Positions 21,399 to 34,566 are shown, numbered from the stretch's first letter. The stretch is 64,000 bases of DNA from Prostheceraeus crozeri (GCA_907163375.1 CAJQUW010003429.1:1-64000), one strand, 5' to 3'. Numbers and translations: made by a program. The notes: generated by a model from the sequence alone, not told the origin.

Positions 21399-24300
21399 TT
21401 TCGCTTACATTGACTCAAAAAGTTTAAATCAACTGTTAGCCGACCCTATACGAGTACTTTCCTATCATAATATTAGAAATACATTTCAAAGTATGGGGTA
21501 TCGTTACAACATGAATTAATTATCTGTGTTTTCAATGTGGTGACTACAACGTTTATGCAGTTGTAGTGACACCTTTTGATCAAAAGTTCGAATCCACAGG
21601 TACTCGTTGTATGCAAAGGAAGAAAAATACAAGTAAAATAAAATAAAAGTAAGCTGCCACATTCCTATGTCCAAAACCTGTCTATCAATCACTCATACCA
21701 TCACTCTTGCCATGTCACCGCATCTGATCGTCATGCCGTACACATATTCAGCATGGAATGGAACTTCTGATGAATTCCTTGATTTATTCATTTGTGTGGT
21801 AATTTTGACTCGAACATGCAGATTTTGTTCATACGAAGATATGTCCATGTAACTTCTTTCATAAATGCTAAAAATGTCAATTTTACCCATTTAAGGCCGC
21901 CTATGTAAATATCGGCAATTTTTCTATAAAAACGGTGGTAAGTATTTCAGAATGTTATAATTAAGAATAATATATGATGACCAGTTCATTACAATAACCC
22001 TTTCTTAGAAATTAAAGCCGTAACGATTTCGTTACGATGGCGTCATATGATGTCAAAATTTACAAAAGCATGTTTTTTTCAAATGCAGCTTATGAATTGC
22101 TCCAAGCAATTCCTGCCGAAGTAATGAGTCATAGCTTCAGCATGAAAGCTCTCCATCATATTTCAAAGGTATTTGTCGAAACTGTGAATTAGCAAATTTA
22201 ATCAAAGGCCTGCTTTATGCTACTTGTCGTTGCTGTTTGCTGTGAAGTCGTTATCGTTGAAATGAGAACAAGTTTTTATATTTCGAAATTCATGTCGAGA
22301 AATTGATTCTCTTTCTGCATCGACTCCAAATTCATGGTAGATTTGGAGACGCCTCGGTCATTCGCAATGTCCACATAAATAAAGAACATCAAGAAATGAA
22401 CGCATTTGAGATTGTTTAGTATTATGTAGGCCTAAACAATTAATTCTTTTGTCCCGAGTAGTCACTGGCTTCTGCCACTGAGGTTGATAAGACCATCAGC
22501 ATGCGTATCAAGCATCTCATAAAGATTCTTGCCTTGAAATGCATCCAGAGAATGTTTGTCCTATCTGCGAAGATGGAAATTACCGATATTTGCCATTATG
22601 TTGACTGCTTTTTCTGTTTACTGAAATGATCATTCAAATAATCTTTCGTTGCAATCTCACACTGCCTTACGATGTCACTAACCTCTGAGATATCGTTTGA
22701 GAGACTTACCTCTGAGACACATAAACTCATCATCGTCTCAAAACTCTGATGAAGCATTTACTTATGGAGGTTTTGTGGCAACATTCATATACCGTGATCG
22801 TCGGCATAGGCCTATTGCATATTTCAGTAACTTCTTTATCCATAGTTAGAAACAGCTTGGGTATTGTCTTCAGATAGCTACACAGGTTGATATAATCAAG
22901 CTAAGCCTTTACAGCTATTTTAAACCAGTTTGGGCCATCTCGAGCCTCTGGCGTGCCCTTGTAGGAAGAGACGCATCGTCTACAGCCAAAGAAGTTTTGG
23001 ATTAAAATTGCTCGAGTCGGAGGACATCTTTGTATTCTATGCCCAGGCGAACTGGTACCCTGCAATGTTTATGATTAAGCTATAAGAGAAAATGCTTGAG
23101 ATTTGATCTCTCTTTGACTTGCTTCTGTACATGAGCTAACAAGTCTAATGTTGAGGAAATTACTACGGCAATTGACCTCAGTTGGTTTTGTGACGGGAAA
23201 GCCGTAGACTATAATCAGCAACAAGCATTACAGACTCATGGAATACACTAAAAATGCAATATTCCAATGAAATTGTTCGTTTTCAGTATTCGACAAACAT
23301 TAGTTTTAAAGAAAATTGATAGTATTCACCATTATTTACTTCATTTATATCGTTGCTGTATTTAACTTTTGTATATCATATTACGCCGGTGTAACTAAAA
23401 CGTTACGGTTCAAAACAATTACGTGCCATGTCATGAATGAATATCCGAGCGAGTATTGATTGCTATTTTCAGTATTTGATGGATAATGAGATCACGCAAA
23501 TGACATTGACAGTAAATTACATGTGGACGTTCATGCACTGAGCCTTTCAGTATATTAGCAGATTTTAAGCCCATTTTTTGTCTAATTTCGTGATAAAATA
23601 TAAGCACTAAAAAGTGATAAATTTTGAATTGGCGATTGTTTACCTGAAAATATGTGATAAATAATGTATGGTAATCAAAATATTGTATCATATGTTGCAA
23701 GCTAGAAAAGACAGCAAATTCCGAAAAATGCTGTAACGAAAACGTTACACTGGCGCTAAATGGGTTAAGAGCGGATTTTCGAGTAAAATGCGCGGCCCCA
23801 TGATTTATGCAATACATGTATTCAAAAGAAGTCCTCGTACATTAGATTTTGCTCTCTTTCAAGAAAGAATTTCGCATGTGACGAAGTATTAATCTAGCTT
23901 CGTGTTTATTGGTGCATGCGTAATAGGTTGGCTTCAATTTTAGCATACATGAACGAATCTTTATTTAAGAAACTTGAATTTTCAAAAATACCTGTTTTCT
24001 TGCTTGATGGTTCGAGACGGCGGCCTATCTTTTTTCTAACCTAGTTCCTCACTACTTGAGACGTTGCGCCACGTAACAGCAAAATAGAAGAGATGTTGCT
24101 GGTACTTCAGTCGGTAGAAGTTGGGTCGGCATGGATCTTTCGGAAATGTTTGAGTGCTTGGAGAGATACTACCTTAATAGCCATCAGACAGTAGTGGCCG
24201 GCCGAAGCGGCCGAAACACTGTTGATGCTCGGTTAACTGCTGATGATCTCTCAGCAGCCTACTCGCAAGTGTTACGCAGTTTTTGTATTTAGAGATGCTG

Positions 24301-27300
24301 TTGGAAAAATATTGATTTGCTTTATCTGATTGTGCAAAAACGGTAAAAACTACAGGTGGAGAAGTGTGTAGAGATATTAGAAGTAATAAAAAAGACGAAA
24401 GTCCATGTTCTACTTACATTGGTCGAAGTGAACATGCTAACGACAATGATGTGACAAACATAATGCCTTCTGCTCAAATTCATTGCCACTTCGCTTTGAA
24501 CTGGCAATTATTAGAAAGCCTATTTTTATCTTAACATTGCCGACCAGAATAGAACACGGAGAAAACCTTTGTATTTTTTCTCTGATTTCTAATGGATGTG
24601 TAGACCTTACATTAGCATCGTTCTTGCCGTTTGCGCAGTCAGAGAAATTGTCTCCTATTGTCTCAAAATTGTCGCTACTTTCTGCAAAATAGCATCAAAT
24701 TACAAGATCAATTTCTTTGCGCGAAAGGCAATTTTTGAATAATTTACCTTGACGATCTGCATCCCTGCGATACTTTTCTAAACATGTTTTCTAGCCTTTA
24801 TTGGCATTCTACAGTTATAACTGTTTTTTTAGAGCGCGTAGGCCGATATAATGTTCAGCATGGCAAATTTTGAATGGATTTTTATGCTGATGAAGCCTCT
24901 TTTTTAGTCATGTTTCAAATATTAAAATTTAAATTCTTTGTCAGGTTATCATTACTGGAATCTCCAGATTGAAGACATGCTGACACAAAATTCAGAAAAT
25001 TTTTGAGTTTTCTTTTTCAATTCATTTAAAAGATTGTGCGAGTACTTGTCCCTATATTGCACAACAACCCACTTTGGAACACTATATGAGAGGCGAAAGG
25101 GATTATAGCATGATCGTCAAGACTTGAAAGACGCCATGTTGTAAACAGTTATCAACAGGAATGCCAACATAATATAATAGCAAAGGTCGACATAATTTAT
25201 GCACTACTCTAAATCGTATTTTGATATCACTTCCTGTTTCTTCATGATTGTCGGGAGTCATGCTGTGTTTATTGAAATTTCTTTCAAAGTTGTGCCGAAT
25301 TTTTATCCGCTGCCTCAAGAAATACAGCTTATTATATAATGTAATATAGCTTTGCGAATGAAAATCACAGGCTGAAGCTATGTCACTGCTGCTTTAGATC
25401 CAGTTGGCAGGAATCAAGTTTAAATCAGGTCAAAGTGTAAAAATGGACACTGTAGCCTATCTTGATCCCTAATAGACCCCACTCAATCTTTTAGCCACGC
25501 TACTGCCATTATAGCAATTTCAAAATGATTTAGGCTGCAAAATATGAAAATTCAATGATAAAAATCAAAAATAGGAATTATAGCTCACGTAATTGACTGC
25601 TTTCGTGTTTTTTTAAAACAAGGGATTATAAAAAAGCATATTCTTATCCAGGTTTCTATCACATCCTTTCCAACCTTTGCATTGGCAGCTCTTGTGATGT
25701 TTTGAACTGTGATTTTGTGATATTAAGATACTAAAGTGATATTTCCTTTACGTTTAGATAACCTGATGGACGAGGAAGACGGTGTTCCTTACGAATCTCT
25801 ACGACCAACTTTAACTCATGAAGTCATTGCGAAAATGGTGGAAGATAATCACGTCAAATTTGTCATCACTCAGAATTGTGATGATCTTCATGGACTGTCC
25901 GGTATTCCGCGCCGCAATCTGGCTGAACTCCATGGCAACTGCTTCGTAGAATGCTGTCAGAAATGTAGGAAACGTTATGCACGGACTTCTTACGTCATGG
26001 ATGATGAAGCAAGTGAATACTTCGAAATGTCTGTTAGGGAGCGATCCAGAGTCATACGAAAACCGCACTGGATTAAATGCAAACGGTGCGGATTATGTCA
26101 TCATACTGGACGTACATGTGACGACAAAGTAAGTCTTAAGTGCTCTTGCACACCACCATGATGCGCCACAAAAGGCACAGTCATAATACCAAAATAGTGC
26201 CAGTGGTTAAATTTTCTAGATGTTTAACGGCAAATATTGTTTATCTTTGCTGCAGGAATTACTTGCTTCACGTCACTTACACTGTAAATCGCTAAATCGC
26301 TGGATACGAAAATTACATACAAACATATACCAAAATCACATGCAATTTGAAACTAACATCTGATACGAGATTCTCGTATATTTACAGAGATCTGGTATGT
26401 TTTTCATACCACATCTCACTTACTTTCGCATGTGATTGGTATGTAGCGATACGAACTATTCTATCTGTGATTACCCTGAAATACGAGTTGTTGGTATGTT
26501 TTATATACGAGACCCGATGCAAATTCATCCTTTTTCGTATGCCTCTGGTATGCATTTCGTATGTGCAGCTTTAAGACAAGACACATAGCAAAAGAATATA
26601 TTACATATTACTGTCAAATAACTTTTTCGGTGATACCAGTCGTGAATATTTTTTGTTTGATAGAGTGATATTTAACTAGATTAGATTTATGGTTAATTTT
26701 ATGCTCCACGAGATTTTGTTCGTTGCTATTTATCTAGCATTAACAGGACGTTTAGTTAGCTCTACTTCATGAGCCAAGTTGATGAACATCAATTCATTCA
26801 TTCGATATCTGTCGTGAAATCATGTTGACTTATATAGCCTACCTCAAACTATTTTTGCGTTCATGAATTATAATGTGTTTTTATTTCGGATTGATAATAT
26901 GCTTAATTTCAAAATTACATAATGCATAATTTTGATGGTTGAATAGTTATTGATTATTCATGAAATGCCTTAGACTTACGTGTATCAAAATCGAATTCAG
27001 TATTGAAAGTATGACTCTTGAATGTCATTATCTCACTACTTACGGAACAGTAGTAACATTAGTGGGATCTTTGTTGACAAAAGGCCTTAAATCAACATAC
27101 TTTGGACATGATTTATGCGTTCTTTTAACATTGTGCTGGTATGGCTTTAGTATGTAAAGCATACCACATTTGAAATAACATACGAAAAGCATACAAATAT
27201 ACACCAAGAGAATACAGATATATTACAAAAAAATTTTGGTATGCATCCTTCGCATGTGATTAGTATTGAGCGATTTACAGTGTACTTGAGCAAATCTCAG

Positions 27301-30025
27301 CGATCCAAGCGAGTAAATACTTTCATTTGTATTTGACGAATCATATATCCTAAAGTATTTACCTCTATACATTTTGGAAACTTTACTTACCTATATTTGG
27401 ATTCATATACATTTTTGGTTCTATACAGCAAATTTTCTATTCCTTTATGTTGCCAGTAGGCCTGTACCGCTTCCAAATCCAAGTACTGCTGATTAAAGCT
27501 TTAAGCTCTGAAGAATAGAATTTGCATTTTGAGTGTTCATTATAATTTACATTACTTATTGCTTGTACAAAATACACGAATGTCGAAATACAAGCGAACC
27601 AATGATATCTTTCTTTCATATGAGCATCCGTATTATATGTTTCCAATTAATCAACCGTGATAGAACATTTCGTGATTGTGGTTTCAGAAGCACCTAATCT
27701 GCGGAGTGGGACCCAGAGTAGCAACAATCTAGCCCAATCCACCCAGCACCAAACTAAATTACAGCAGCCCTACATCATCCTTGTAAGGCCCGACATTATG
27801 TGACAGAGGTTGCATAGCTGCTTTTATGGGAAGGTCCCCATCGAGCTCCTTAACCCCGGTTCGGTTGCACCTGTTTCATGCTTACTTCCAACAAAAAACA
27901 ATCATGTCAGCAATTCTCCACATTTTCAGAAACGTGCTCTCCGGCGCTGACTCTGGCGTCTCAGGGACACTTTGCCATTTACAGAGGTATCTCCCCCACT
28001 GATAAGCACTGGCTCTTAAGGACCAGTAACCCAACAAGAACCAACCATGACACAAAATTATCGCTACCCCATATACAACCATCAGGAGCAATCGCTCTCG
28101 GACCTGCGTTCTCCAAGAAGGAATCCGTTGTACAATCTTTGCCAGCTGTCAATGGAATTATTCTCCACGGTCACCAGATCTATTTCCTGGAGTCACCAGA
28201 TCTTTCCCTGGACAGAGTTAACTAGCACGGCTTTAGAAACACCCGAATGTGGGGAGTGGGACACAGAGTAGCAACCATATAGTAGCAACAATATACCATT
28301 TCATTTGTGAATGTTCAGTATACAATGCTATCAGGCTAAACTTCACACCCTTCTTTATAAACATATCGAAGCAAGATTTCTATGCTATGCTGGAAACTTT
28401 AGAGATAGGTAAAGTTGTAAAATTGACTAAGTTCATACAGAATGCAAATGACATCAGAGCTGACAAATTACGTCAAGTACCAATGGCATCATGATAACTA
28501 ATCAACTTCATTAAAAAATCACACAATCCAAGATTGCGTCCAGTTCGAGTTGAAAGACAAATTGTAATCGGAGGTCCGGAACGTATCCACTAAGCGCGAA
28601 CACATTCTTTGATTCAACAATCTCATTACAGGTGAGGCATTGTGAAGCATCATTTGTGCTTTGATCATGATTTTACATTTGTACCTGTAAGTTGATTAAA
28701 TTATATTTTTGGCGTTTCGGACCTCCTACTAATTAGGACTTATTAATTAGATCGGAAGCCTATTAAGATCTAAAACAAGCTGAATTATTAATGCCGTTTA
28801 TATTAACACTCGTTTTATCATATTGATTGAAATGTTTTATATGACGCATGACTATTTGAATTATATATGAATGCACTAAAAATTGTTATGATTCTATCAT
28901 CAATCATCAACTGTAATTTGCTGACAATGTCCTCTCCTTCCAGATAAGCTAGAATCATTTCTCCATCTCACTCATAAATCTCACAAATCATTTTTCCTGT
29001 AAATATGTCATTATTGCAACTTGCCATCTCTGTATAATACATGCCTCATTAACCTCATTGTATGTATTTTTCATGTATTGAAAAAATATACGTTCTGATA
29101 TTCTAATCTAGGCCAATCCACCCACCATCAAGCTAACAGCAACTTGTACCACCCTAGGAGACCCTGATATGTTACAAAGGATCAGGTATGCAGGGATACT
29201 GTATTACACGGGTAATATATATCTGCTCTCATGGTAAGGTCCCCATCAAGTACCTCATCTCGAGTTTGCGATTATTTGCTTGGTTTTTACTTTTTATCAC
29301 GATATTTCATTATTGCAATTTCGATCTTTAAAGAGGATCATTGATTTCTGATTTGTACATATTTGATGCGGTAACTATGCAATTGCATAGGCATGATTAG
29401 GTTTGTACAATTGGCTAAAATTCGTACTCATTATCGTCTTTCAGAAAATTTGGGGTGGGCTCACGCGCACCGCACCTAGAAGAAATTTAATAGTGATTCC
29501 TGGAGATATTGGGAGAGAACCACTGAGATAAAACAAAATCTAATAACATGCGCTTTGAAGCCTTCTGCAGGATCGTGACATTTATTAGAGATATCTTTAG
29601 AATTTTATTGATAGATCAAATGATCCAATGCAGTTACAAACATTTTTGCATCTATTTTGCAGGTTTGCAGTGGTTGGCTCACGGATACAATCATAAATTT
29701 CAGAGATCATTTGGAGGAAGATATAATCACGACAGCATTTACAGAAGCTTCACTTGCTGATCTTATCATTTGCTTCGGTTCCACTATAACTGTCACACCT
29801 GCATCTGATATTGTAAAAGACAGTGCTCGACGGAACAACTGTAGGCTTGTTATTTGCAATAGACAAATTACTGAATTCGATAAGGATGCAGATATTCGCA
29901 TTTTTGGTGACTGTGATCCACTCACAAAGGAGATAGCGAGGCAACTATTGGGAGACGAACAGTTGGCAGAATGGCTCTCTGACAGAACTAATCGAATCAA
30001 AGTATATGATGAACTAAGAAAATAA
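20841..30025 (+). CDS. Sirtuin (NAD-dependent deacylase), SIRT6/7-like, three coding exons, 401 aa
   Basis: The exons are 20841-21312, 25758-26128 and 29663-30025, with GT-AG splice sites and matching phases (phase 1, then phase 0). Residues 127-147 hold the NAD-binding GAGISTAAGIGDYRG...KWT motif. TQNCDDLH is at 195-202 and catalytic His is at about 216 in LAELHGN. Four-Cys zinc ligands follow (CQKC, then CGLC and the TGRTC...VCSG region), then WLTDTIINF and a CFGSTITVTPAS motif. The TGRxC and LxDTIxxF phrases resemble SIRT6/7-type class IV sirtuins, which act on chromatin; that subtype is inferred. Oddities: GDYRG replaces the usual PDFRG, NFRDHL replaces the usual xFGExL, and the N-terminus adds about 110 residues with a C-x4-C...H-x2-C pattern and a basic KRKRSESSDD stretch (likely nuclear). 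AATAAA overlaps the stop. It is probably a host gene. Confidence 0.93.
21329..21396. repeat. (CT)n microsatellite in sirtuin intron 1
   Basis: A long CT run begins about 16 bp after the exon 1 donor (21313). It creates open frames that read through the donor but carry no coding meaning. Confidence 0.97.
21886..23764. mobile_element. Non-autonomous piggyBac-type element (1879 bp) in sirtuin intron 1
   Basis: The left end is CCCATTTAAGGCCGCC, preceded by TTTA. The right end, as complement, is CCCATTTAGCGCCAG, followed by TTAA (23765-23768). CCC ends with a TTAA-type site are diagnostic of piggyBac; the left TTAA has one mismatch. Palindromes GTAACGATTTCGTTAC (about 22019) and TGTAACGAAAACGTTACA (about 23731), plus an AACGTTACGG at 23400, sit near the ends, like the GTGTCAC palindromes of the piggyBac element at 60065. 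No transposase is present. Confidence 0.75.
26280..27282. mobile_element. TA-flanked DNA transposon remnant (1003 bp) in sirtuin intron 2
   Basis: The ends share the inverted repeat CACTGTAAATCGCT, with TA on both sides (26278-26279, 27283-27284), fitting a Tc1/mariner-type or similar TA-targeting MITE. GTATG/CATAC pentamers are strikingly frequent over the first and last 250 bp. No transposase frame is present. Confidence 0.7.
27690..29270 (+). mobile_element. LINE 3' remnants with diverged direct repeats in intron 2
   Basis: A segment at about 28273-28494 reads HFICECSVYNAIRLNF and onward, the Cys/His pattern seen at the C-terminus of non-LTR retrotransposon ORF2 proteins. It then stops. 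Phrases from 27690-27860 (GGAGTGGGACMCAGAGTAGC; CCAATCCACCCAGC; GGAAGGTCCCCATCGAG) recur in diverged form at about 28240 and at 29110-29260. These look like several decayed copies of one LINE tail rather than LTRs. Confidence 0.4.
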
Positions 30026-30029
30026 AGAA

Positions 30030-32357
30030 TTACAGAACATGTCAGAAAAAATGGTTTATGAATGATACATTGTTGTGCATTGATGTAATTAATACTCATT
30101 CAAATCTTTGAGATTTAATGCTTGATTATCTTACTTCCGATGAATTGCATTAATTTTCGTCATCAAAGTACTCAACTATGAAGGGAGCAACGTTCACCCA
30201 AAGTTTGGAGGAAAAACTCGGAACTCAGTAGCCTACTCAGAGATTCATGTTCGAATCTTATCTCAAACCGAATCGGGTGGCATTCTGCGAATTGATTCGA
30301 ATCTCGAATCGAATCATATACAGTCCGTTTCCTAAATCGTTGCACAACCCGATAAGCTCATTTATCTCTTGTTTTTCTCATCAAATTTAACCGTAAGCTC
30401 ATTTAATTGATTACTAACATTTTTTACTTGGTCAGCCGAGAAACTTGTCTAGTTTAGGAAACAGTGTGGTCTGCCTGATTAAATGAAGTAATTAGAAGTT
30501 TGTTGCTTCATGATTATCTCATAGCTAATCATGTCATGTCACAGTAACTGCTTCGTCTCCTGTCATTCATTGAATGAGGTGCTAGAAGTCTTGTCGATTC
30601 ACTTGTCAATTATCATCTGGCGCCATAGAAATAGATTGTTTAACTGAAGTTGACTAGAATGGAAATTGACTCAAGGTCGCGGCACATCCGGGGGAACTAA
30701 GTTGGGGCATGAATAACCAATGAAAAGCTTTGATTTACACATGTGACTGATTCTGACCCAATGATACAGCCGTTGACAAGTGTATCTAGATGAAAATGCG
30801 TGCGATTTATGTGCCACTATTGTGTATTGCATGAAGCTTAACCTCCGTTCTAGAGGTTTTATTGTTGTCGATTTCTATGTCTGGCGCAGCAACCAACATC
30901 GACGTGAAGAGATTGCCATTGCTATTGTTTGTAAATTGTAAACAGCTGGCGAGTCAGACAGCCCAGCCTTTGTGTGCACGCAGTCAGATGTTCGAAATCT
31001 TATCTGACCTCCACCGGGACAAGTGATGACTCAGGAATGGCACAGAAATACAACAGTACAAATTTGAAGTTTGCCAGTGAACGGATGGGCCGATCTTGAT
31101 AAAACTTACATATTCTTGGAGCTGATAGCACCAGCATTATTCTGACCCCAAACTTGAATGAGCTACCGTTAATGCAACAAAAGTTATTAAGTTGTGTGTA
31201 ATTGACCGTTTAAGACAATGTTGGACTCGAAATCAATGCAAAAGTTAGGTAAAAATGTAAATTGAATGAAATTGCACAAATTGTTGTCCGAATTCGAAAA
31301 AAATTATGTCATCTGAAAGCTTATCACGAGCTTAATCCAATGGTGACAATCCTAATTTTCTGTTTTCCATACTTAAGTCCGTGCATCATCGGTGAATGAA
31401 TTGACCAAACATTCATACTTTTAAGTCTGTTGACCACAACTGAGCAAACACAACCTAATCGCTCTGTCGAATCAAAGTACTAAACATATCATTTTCACGT
31501 GGTATAAAGTTTGTTGAAATTGAGAACCCTCATCAATGAAAAAATCATGTCTCACTTTTTGAGCAGATTTTTTTTGGCAAAAATGATTAGTGCCGCATCT
31601 GCTTCCACTTTAAACGAATCTTAAAATCTTTTCGTCATGATAAAGCTGAGTGATAGTTCACATTGTCTGCCAGTTTTCATTAAAAAATTCTGTCGTCTTC
31701 ATGTTAAAATCCTGCATTAAAAATTTCGCTCAATTTTCTTTCAGAAGGCCTACTGACCACAACTGACCACTTACGAAAGTAAAACATATGTCAAAATATT
31801 CTATGGAGCATAAGGTTTCATATGGTATATCGTTTATTAAAATTGAACCAAGACTTCAACACGAAAATTGCATTTGAAGATAGGGTAAATTTTTTGTGCA
31901 ATTCTTTTTGAAACGGTCTGTAAAACATGCTTCCAAACAGGACCTAGTTGTATCCACTGAACGCATGTCTCGGCGACACCACATCACTTTTTGCCATATT
32001 GTCAAAATTGTAATGAAATTCGATATATTATTACACTGTGCAATACAAAGGGATTCATGCTAGCATAGATACAACAAATTTTTAGAGAATATTAGATTGG
32101 GATTTATGGCTCCCTCACGTAGCAAGCGTCATCGATGTGAAGACATTGCTCGTGATCAGGAAAATAGGGAAACCCTGTATTTGTATGGAAAAAGCTAATT
32201 GAATGACTTTGAGTCGACAGACAATATGCCTAATTATTTTGTACTGTGCACCAGGCTTCCGATTGACTTAGTCATTTATGTAGGCCAACAGTCAGTCTGT
32301 AAGGCAAATGCAATGTGCTAAAATTAAAAGTGATGGATACTAGTAATTAAATTTCTA
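30030..32357. other. No gene recognised
   Basis: AT-rich sequence downstream of the sirtuin. A small cluster of GAATCGAATC-type repeats lies near 30240-30310. No coding signal is convincing. Confidence 0.5.
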
Positions 32358-32741
32358 TCAGTCTGGAAGCATGGTTTAGCTACTCCTGTGCAATTTGGAT
32401 ATATGCCGTATTCATCGACATGTGCTATCCATCTGCATGATCGCATCACCAAGAAACTCGAATCTAAAGAAGCTATTGGTGTCACAGTTCTTTCCCTAGA
32501 CTTCAGTCGGGCCTTCGACACAGTTTCTCACAGATTATTATTTGAAAAATTGTTCACGCATAGTTTGCCACTTGAGTTCATAGAATGGCTCTCTTCGTAT
32601 CTAAGTAATCGCTTTCAATCCGTGAGTTTGGGTAACTCCATCAGTAATCCCGTTCATGTAAGGAGTGGAGTGCCACAAAGGTCCATTATTGGTTCTCTCC
32701 TCTTACCTTTTTGCACTGCAAATCTAAGTGACCCAAAATTA
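32358..32741 (+). pseudogene. Non-LTR retrotransposon reverse transcriptase fragment
   Basis: One open frame of about 125 codons shows the standard non-LTR RT order: QFGYMPYSST, then LSLDFSRAFDTVSHRLL (catalytic Asp region), WLSSYLSNRFQSV, and SGVPQRSIIGSLL in place of SGVPQGSxLGPLL. It ends before the YxDD motif. Both 5' and 3' parts of the LINE are missing. The homology stops within about 10-40 bp of the inner edge of the right arm, so the arm junction probably cuts it. Confidence 0.88.
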
Positions 32742-32804
32742 ACGGACTAGTAGTAGTAAGTAAAACTCCACTTATGGACCGCGCAAGATGGCCGCCGTCG
32801 CTGA

Positions 32805-32960
32805 CGTCCCCCCCCCTCTGGAACGGCAGAGTGTCGTGGTCGGCCGCCGTGGTGCTTTGAGTCAGACGTCCCCCCCCCTCTGGAACGACAGAGTGTCGTG
32901 GTGTGCCGGCCACGTGCGTCCGTCAGGTTCGCTGACGTCCCCCCCCTCTGGCCGACCGTC
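32805..32960. repeat. Poly-C units at the inner edge of the right arm
   Basis: Three units of GACGT plus a 7-9 C run plus TCTGG(AACGRCAGAGTGTCG), about 63 bp apart. They are the complement of the poly-G units at 6560-6640. They are GC-rich and CpG-rich in an otherwise AT-rich window. Confidence 0.9.
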
Positions 32961-33029
32961 GTATAGCGCGCGGTGATGTGGTGTCTAGGTTGGCGTGGTG
33001 TGCCGGCCAGGTTGGGAGGGTGGACTGTC

Positions 33030-34560
33030 GTAGCTCACCTGAAAAAATCCTAGGTGTCAGAGTGACTTTGTATGGGTAAAATTTTGAAAATTTTCCAAAG
33101 TGTGGAATTTCGACCTGGGACCGTCACCAAAACATTTTTCATCAAATTTCACTGACCCCCCCCCGACAGCAATCTTCTAACTTTGGTTCTAGTGAACGGA
33201 TTTTGTCTTACAGCTACTCGTTTGAAAGAGGAGAAAAAACTGCTCGACGCCATTTTTGCCGCGAGTCAATCGGACTAGCCGTTCAAAAGTTAGAGCTGTT
33301 ACAAGATTTTAGGTCGGAGCTCGCTCACCTGAAAAAATCCTAAGTGTCAGAGTGGCTTTGTATGGGTAAAATTTTGAAAATTTTCCAAAGTGTGGAATTT
33401 CGACCTGGGACCTTCACCAAAACATTTTTCATCAAATTTCACTGACCTCCCCCCCCCTCTGGACAGCTAGCTTCGATCTTGGCTTCTAGTGGACGGATTT
33501 TGTCGTGCAATAGCTCGTTTGAAAGCTAAGAATGAGACAAATTCAGTGAAAGAAACGGCTTGTTCATATCTGTCTTCGTTCAAAAGTTAGAGCTGTTACA
33601 AGATTTTAGGTCGGAGCTCACCTGAAAAAATTCTAAGTGTCAGAGTGGCTTTGTATGGGTAAAATTTTGAAAATTTTCCAAAGTGTGGAATTTCGACCTG
33701 GGACCTTCACCAAAACATTTTTCATCAAATTTCACTGACCTCCCCCCCCCTCGGGAGAGCTCGCTTCGATCTTGGCTTCTAGTGGACGGATTTTGTCTTA
33801 CAGCTACTCGTTTGAAAGCTAAGAGTGAGACAAATTCAGTGAAAGAAACGGCTTGTTCATATCTGTCTTCGTTCAAAAGTTAGAGCTGTTACAAGATTTT
33901 AGGTCGGAGCTCACCTGAAAAAATTCTAAGTGTCAGAGTGGCTTTGTATGGGTAAAATTTTGAAAATTTTCCAAAGTGTGGAATTTCGACCTGGGACCTT
34001 CACCAAAACATTTTTCATCAAATTTCACTGACCTCCCCCCCTCTGGACAGCTCGCTTCGATCTTGGCTTCTAGTGGACGGATTTTGTCTTACAGCTACTC
34101 GTTTGAAAGAGGAGAAAAAACTGCTCGACGCCATTTTTGCCGCGAGTCAATCGGACCAGCCGTTCAAAAGTTAGAGTTGTTACAAGATTTTAGGTCGGAG
34201 CTCACCTGAAAAAATTCTAAGTGTCAGAGTGGCTTTGTATGGGTAAAATTTTGAAAATTTTCCAAAGTGCGGAATTTCGACCTGGGACCTTCACCAAAAC
34301 ATTTTTCATCAAATTTCACTGACCTCCCCCCCCTCTGGACAGCTAGCTTCGATCTTGGCTTCTAGTGGACGGATTTTGTCTTACAGCTACTCGTTTGAAA
34401 GAGGAGAAAAAACTGCTCGACGCCATTTTTGCCGCGAGTCAATCGGACCAGCCGTTCAAAAGTTAGAGCTGTTACAAGATTTTAGGTCGGAGCTCGCTCA
34501 CCTGAAAAATCCTAAGTGTCAGAGTGGCTTTGTATGGGTAAAATTTTGAAAATTTTCCAA
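33030..34560. repeat. Tandem array of about 290-bp units with C-runs
   Basis: About five units, each containing TAAGTGTCAGAGTGGCTTTG, GGGTAAAATTTTGAAAATTT, GTGGAATTTCGACCTGGGAC, AAACATTTTTCATCAAATTT, a C7-C9 run with TCTGGACAGCT, and CTAGTGGACGGATTTTGTC. They sit at 290-296 bp spacing (C-runs near 33449, 33742, 34034, 34326). Units alternate between a GAGGAGAAAAAACTGCTCGA version and a GAGACAAATTCAGTGAAAGA version; the second matches the left-arm array in reverse. Open frames through it follow the repeat. Confidence 0.92.
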
Positions 34561-34566
34561 AGTGTG

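Noticed and set aside
21535-21620. tRNA-like B-box phrase AAGTTCGAATCCACAGG
   Set aside because: There is no matching A box or cloverleaf, and the single phrase is compatible with chance or a tiny SINE scrap.
24060-24290. CCGGCCGAAGCGGCCGAAAC segment as a possible third hammerhead
   Set aside because: It has a GAAAC phrase but no CUGAUGA core at the right distance and no closing helix I.
27690-29270. Direct repeats that could be LTRs
   Set aside because: The repeats are short and patchy, lack TG...CA ends, and surround a LINE C-terminal remnant, so decayed LINE copies fit better.
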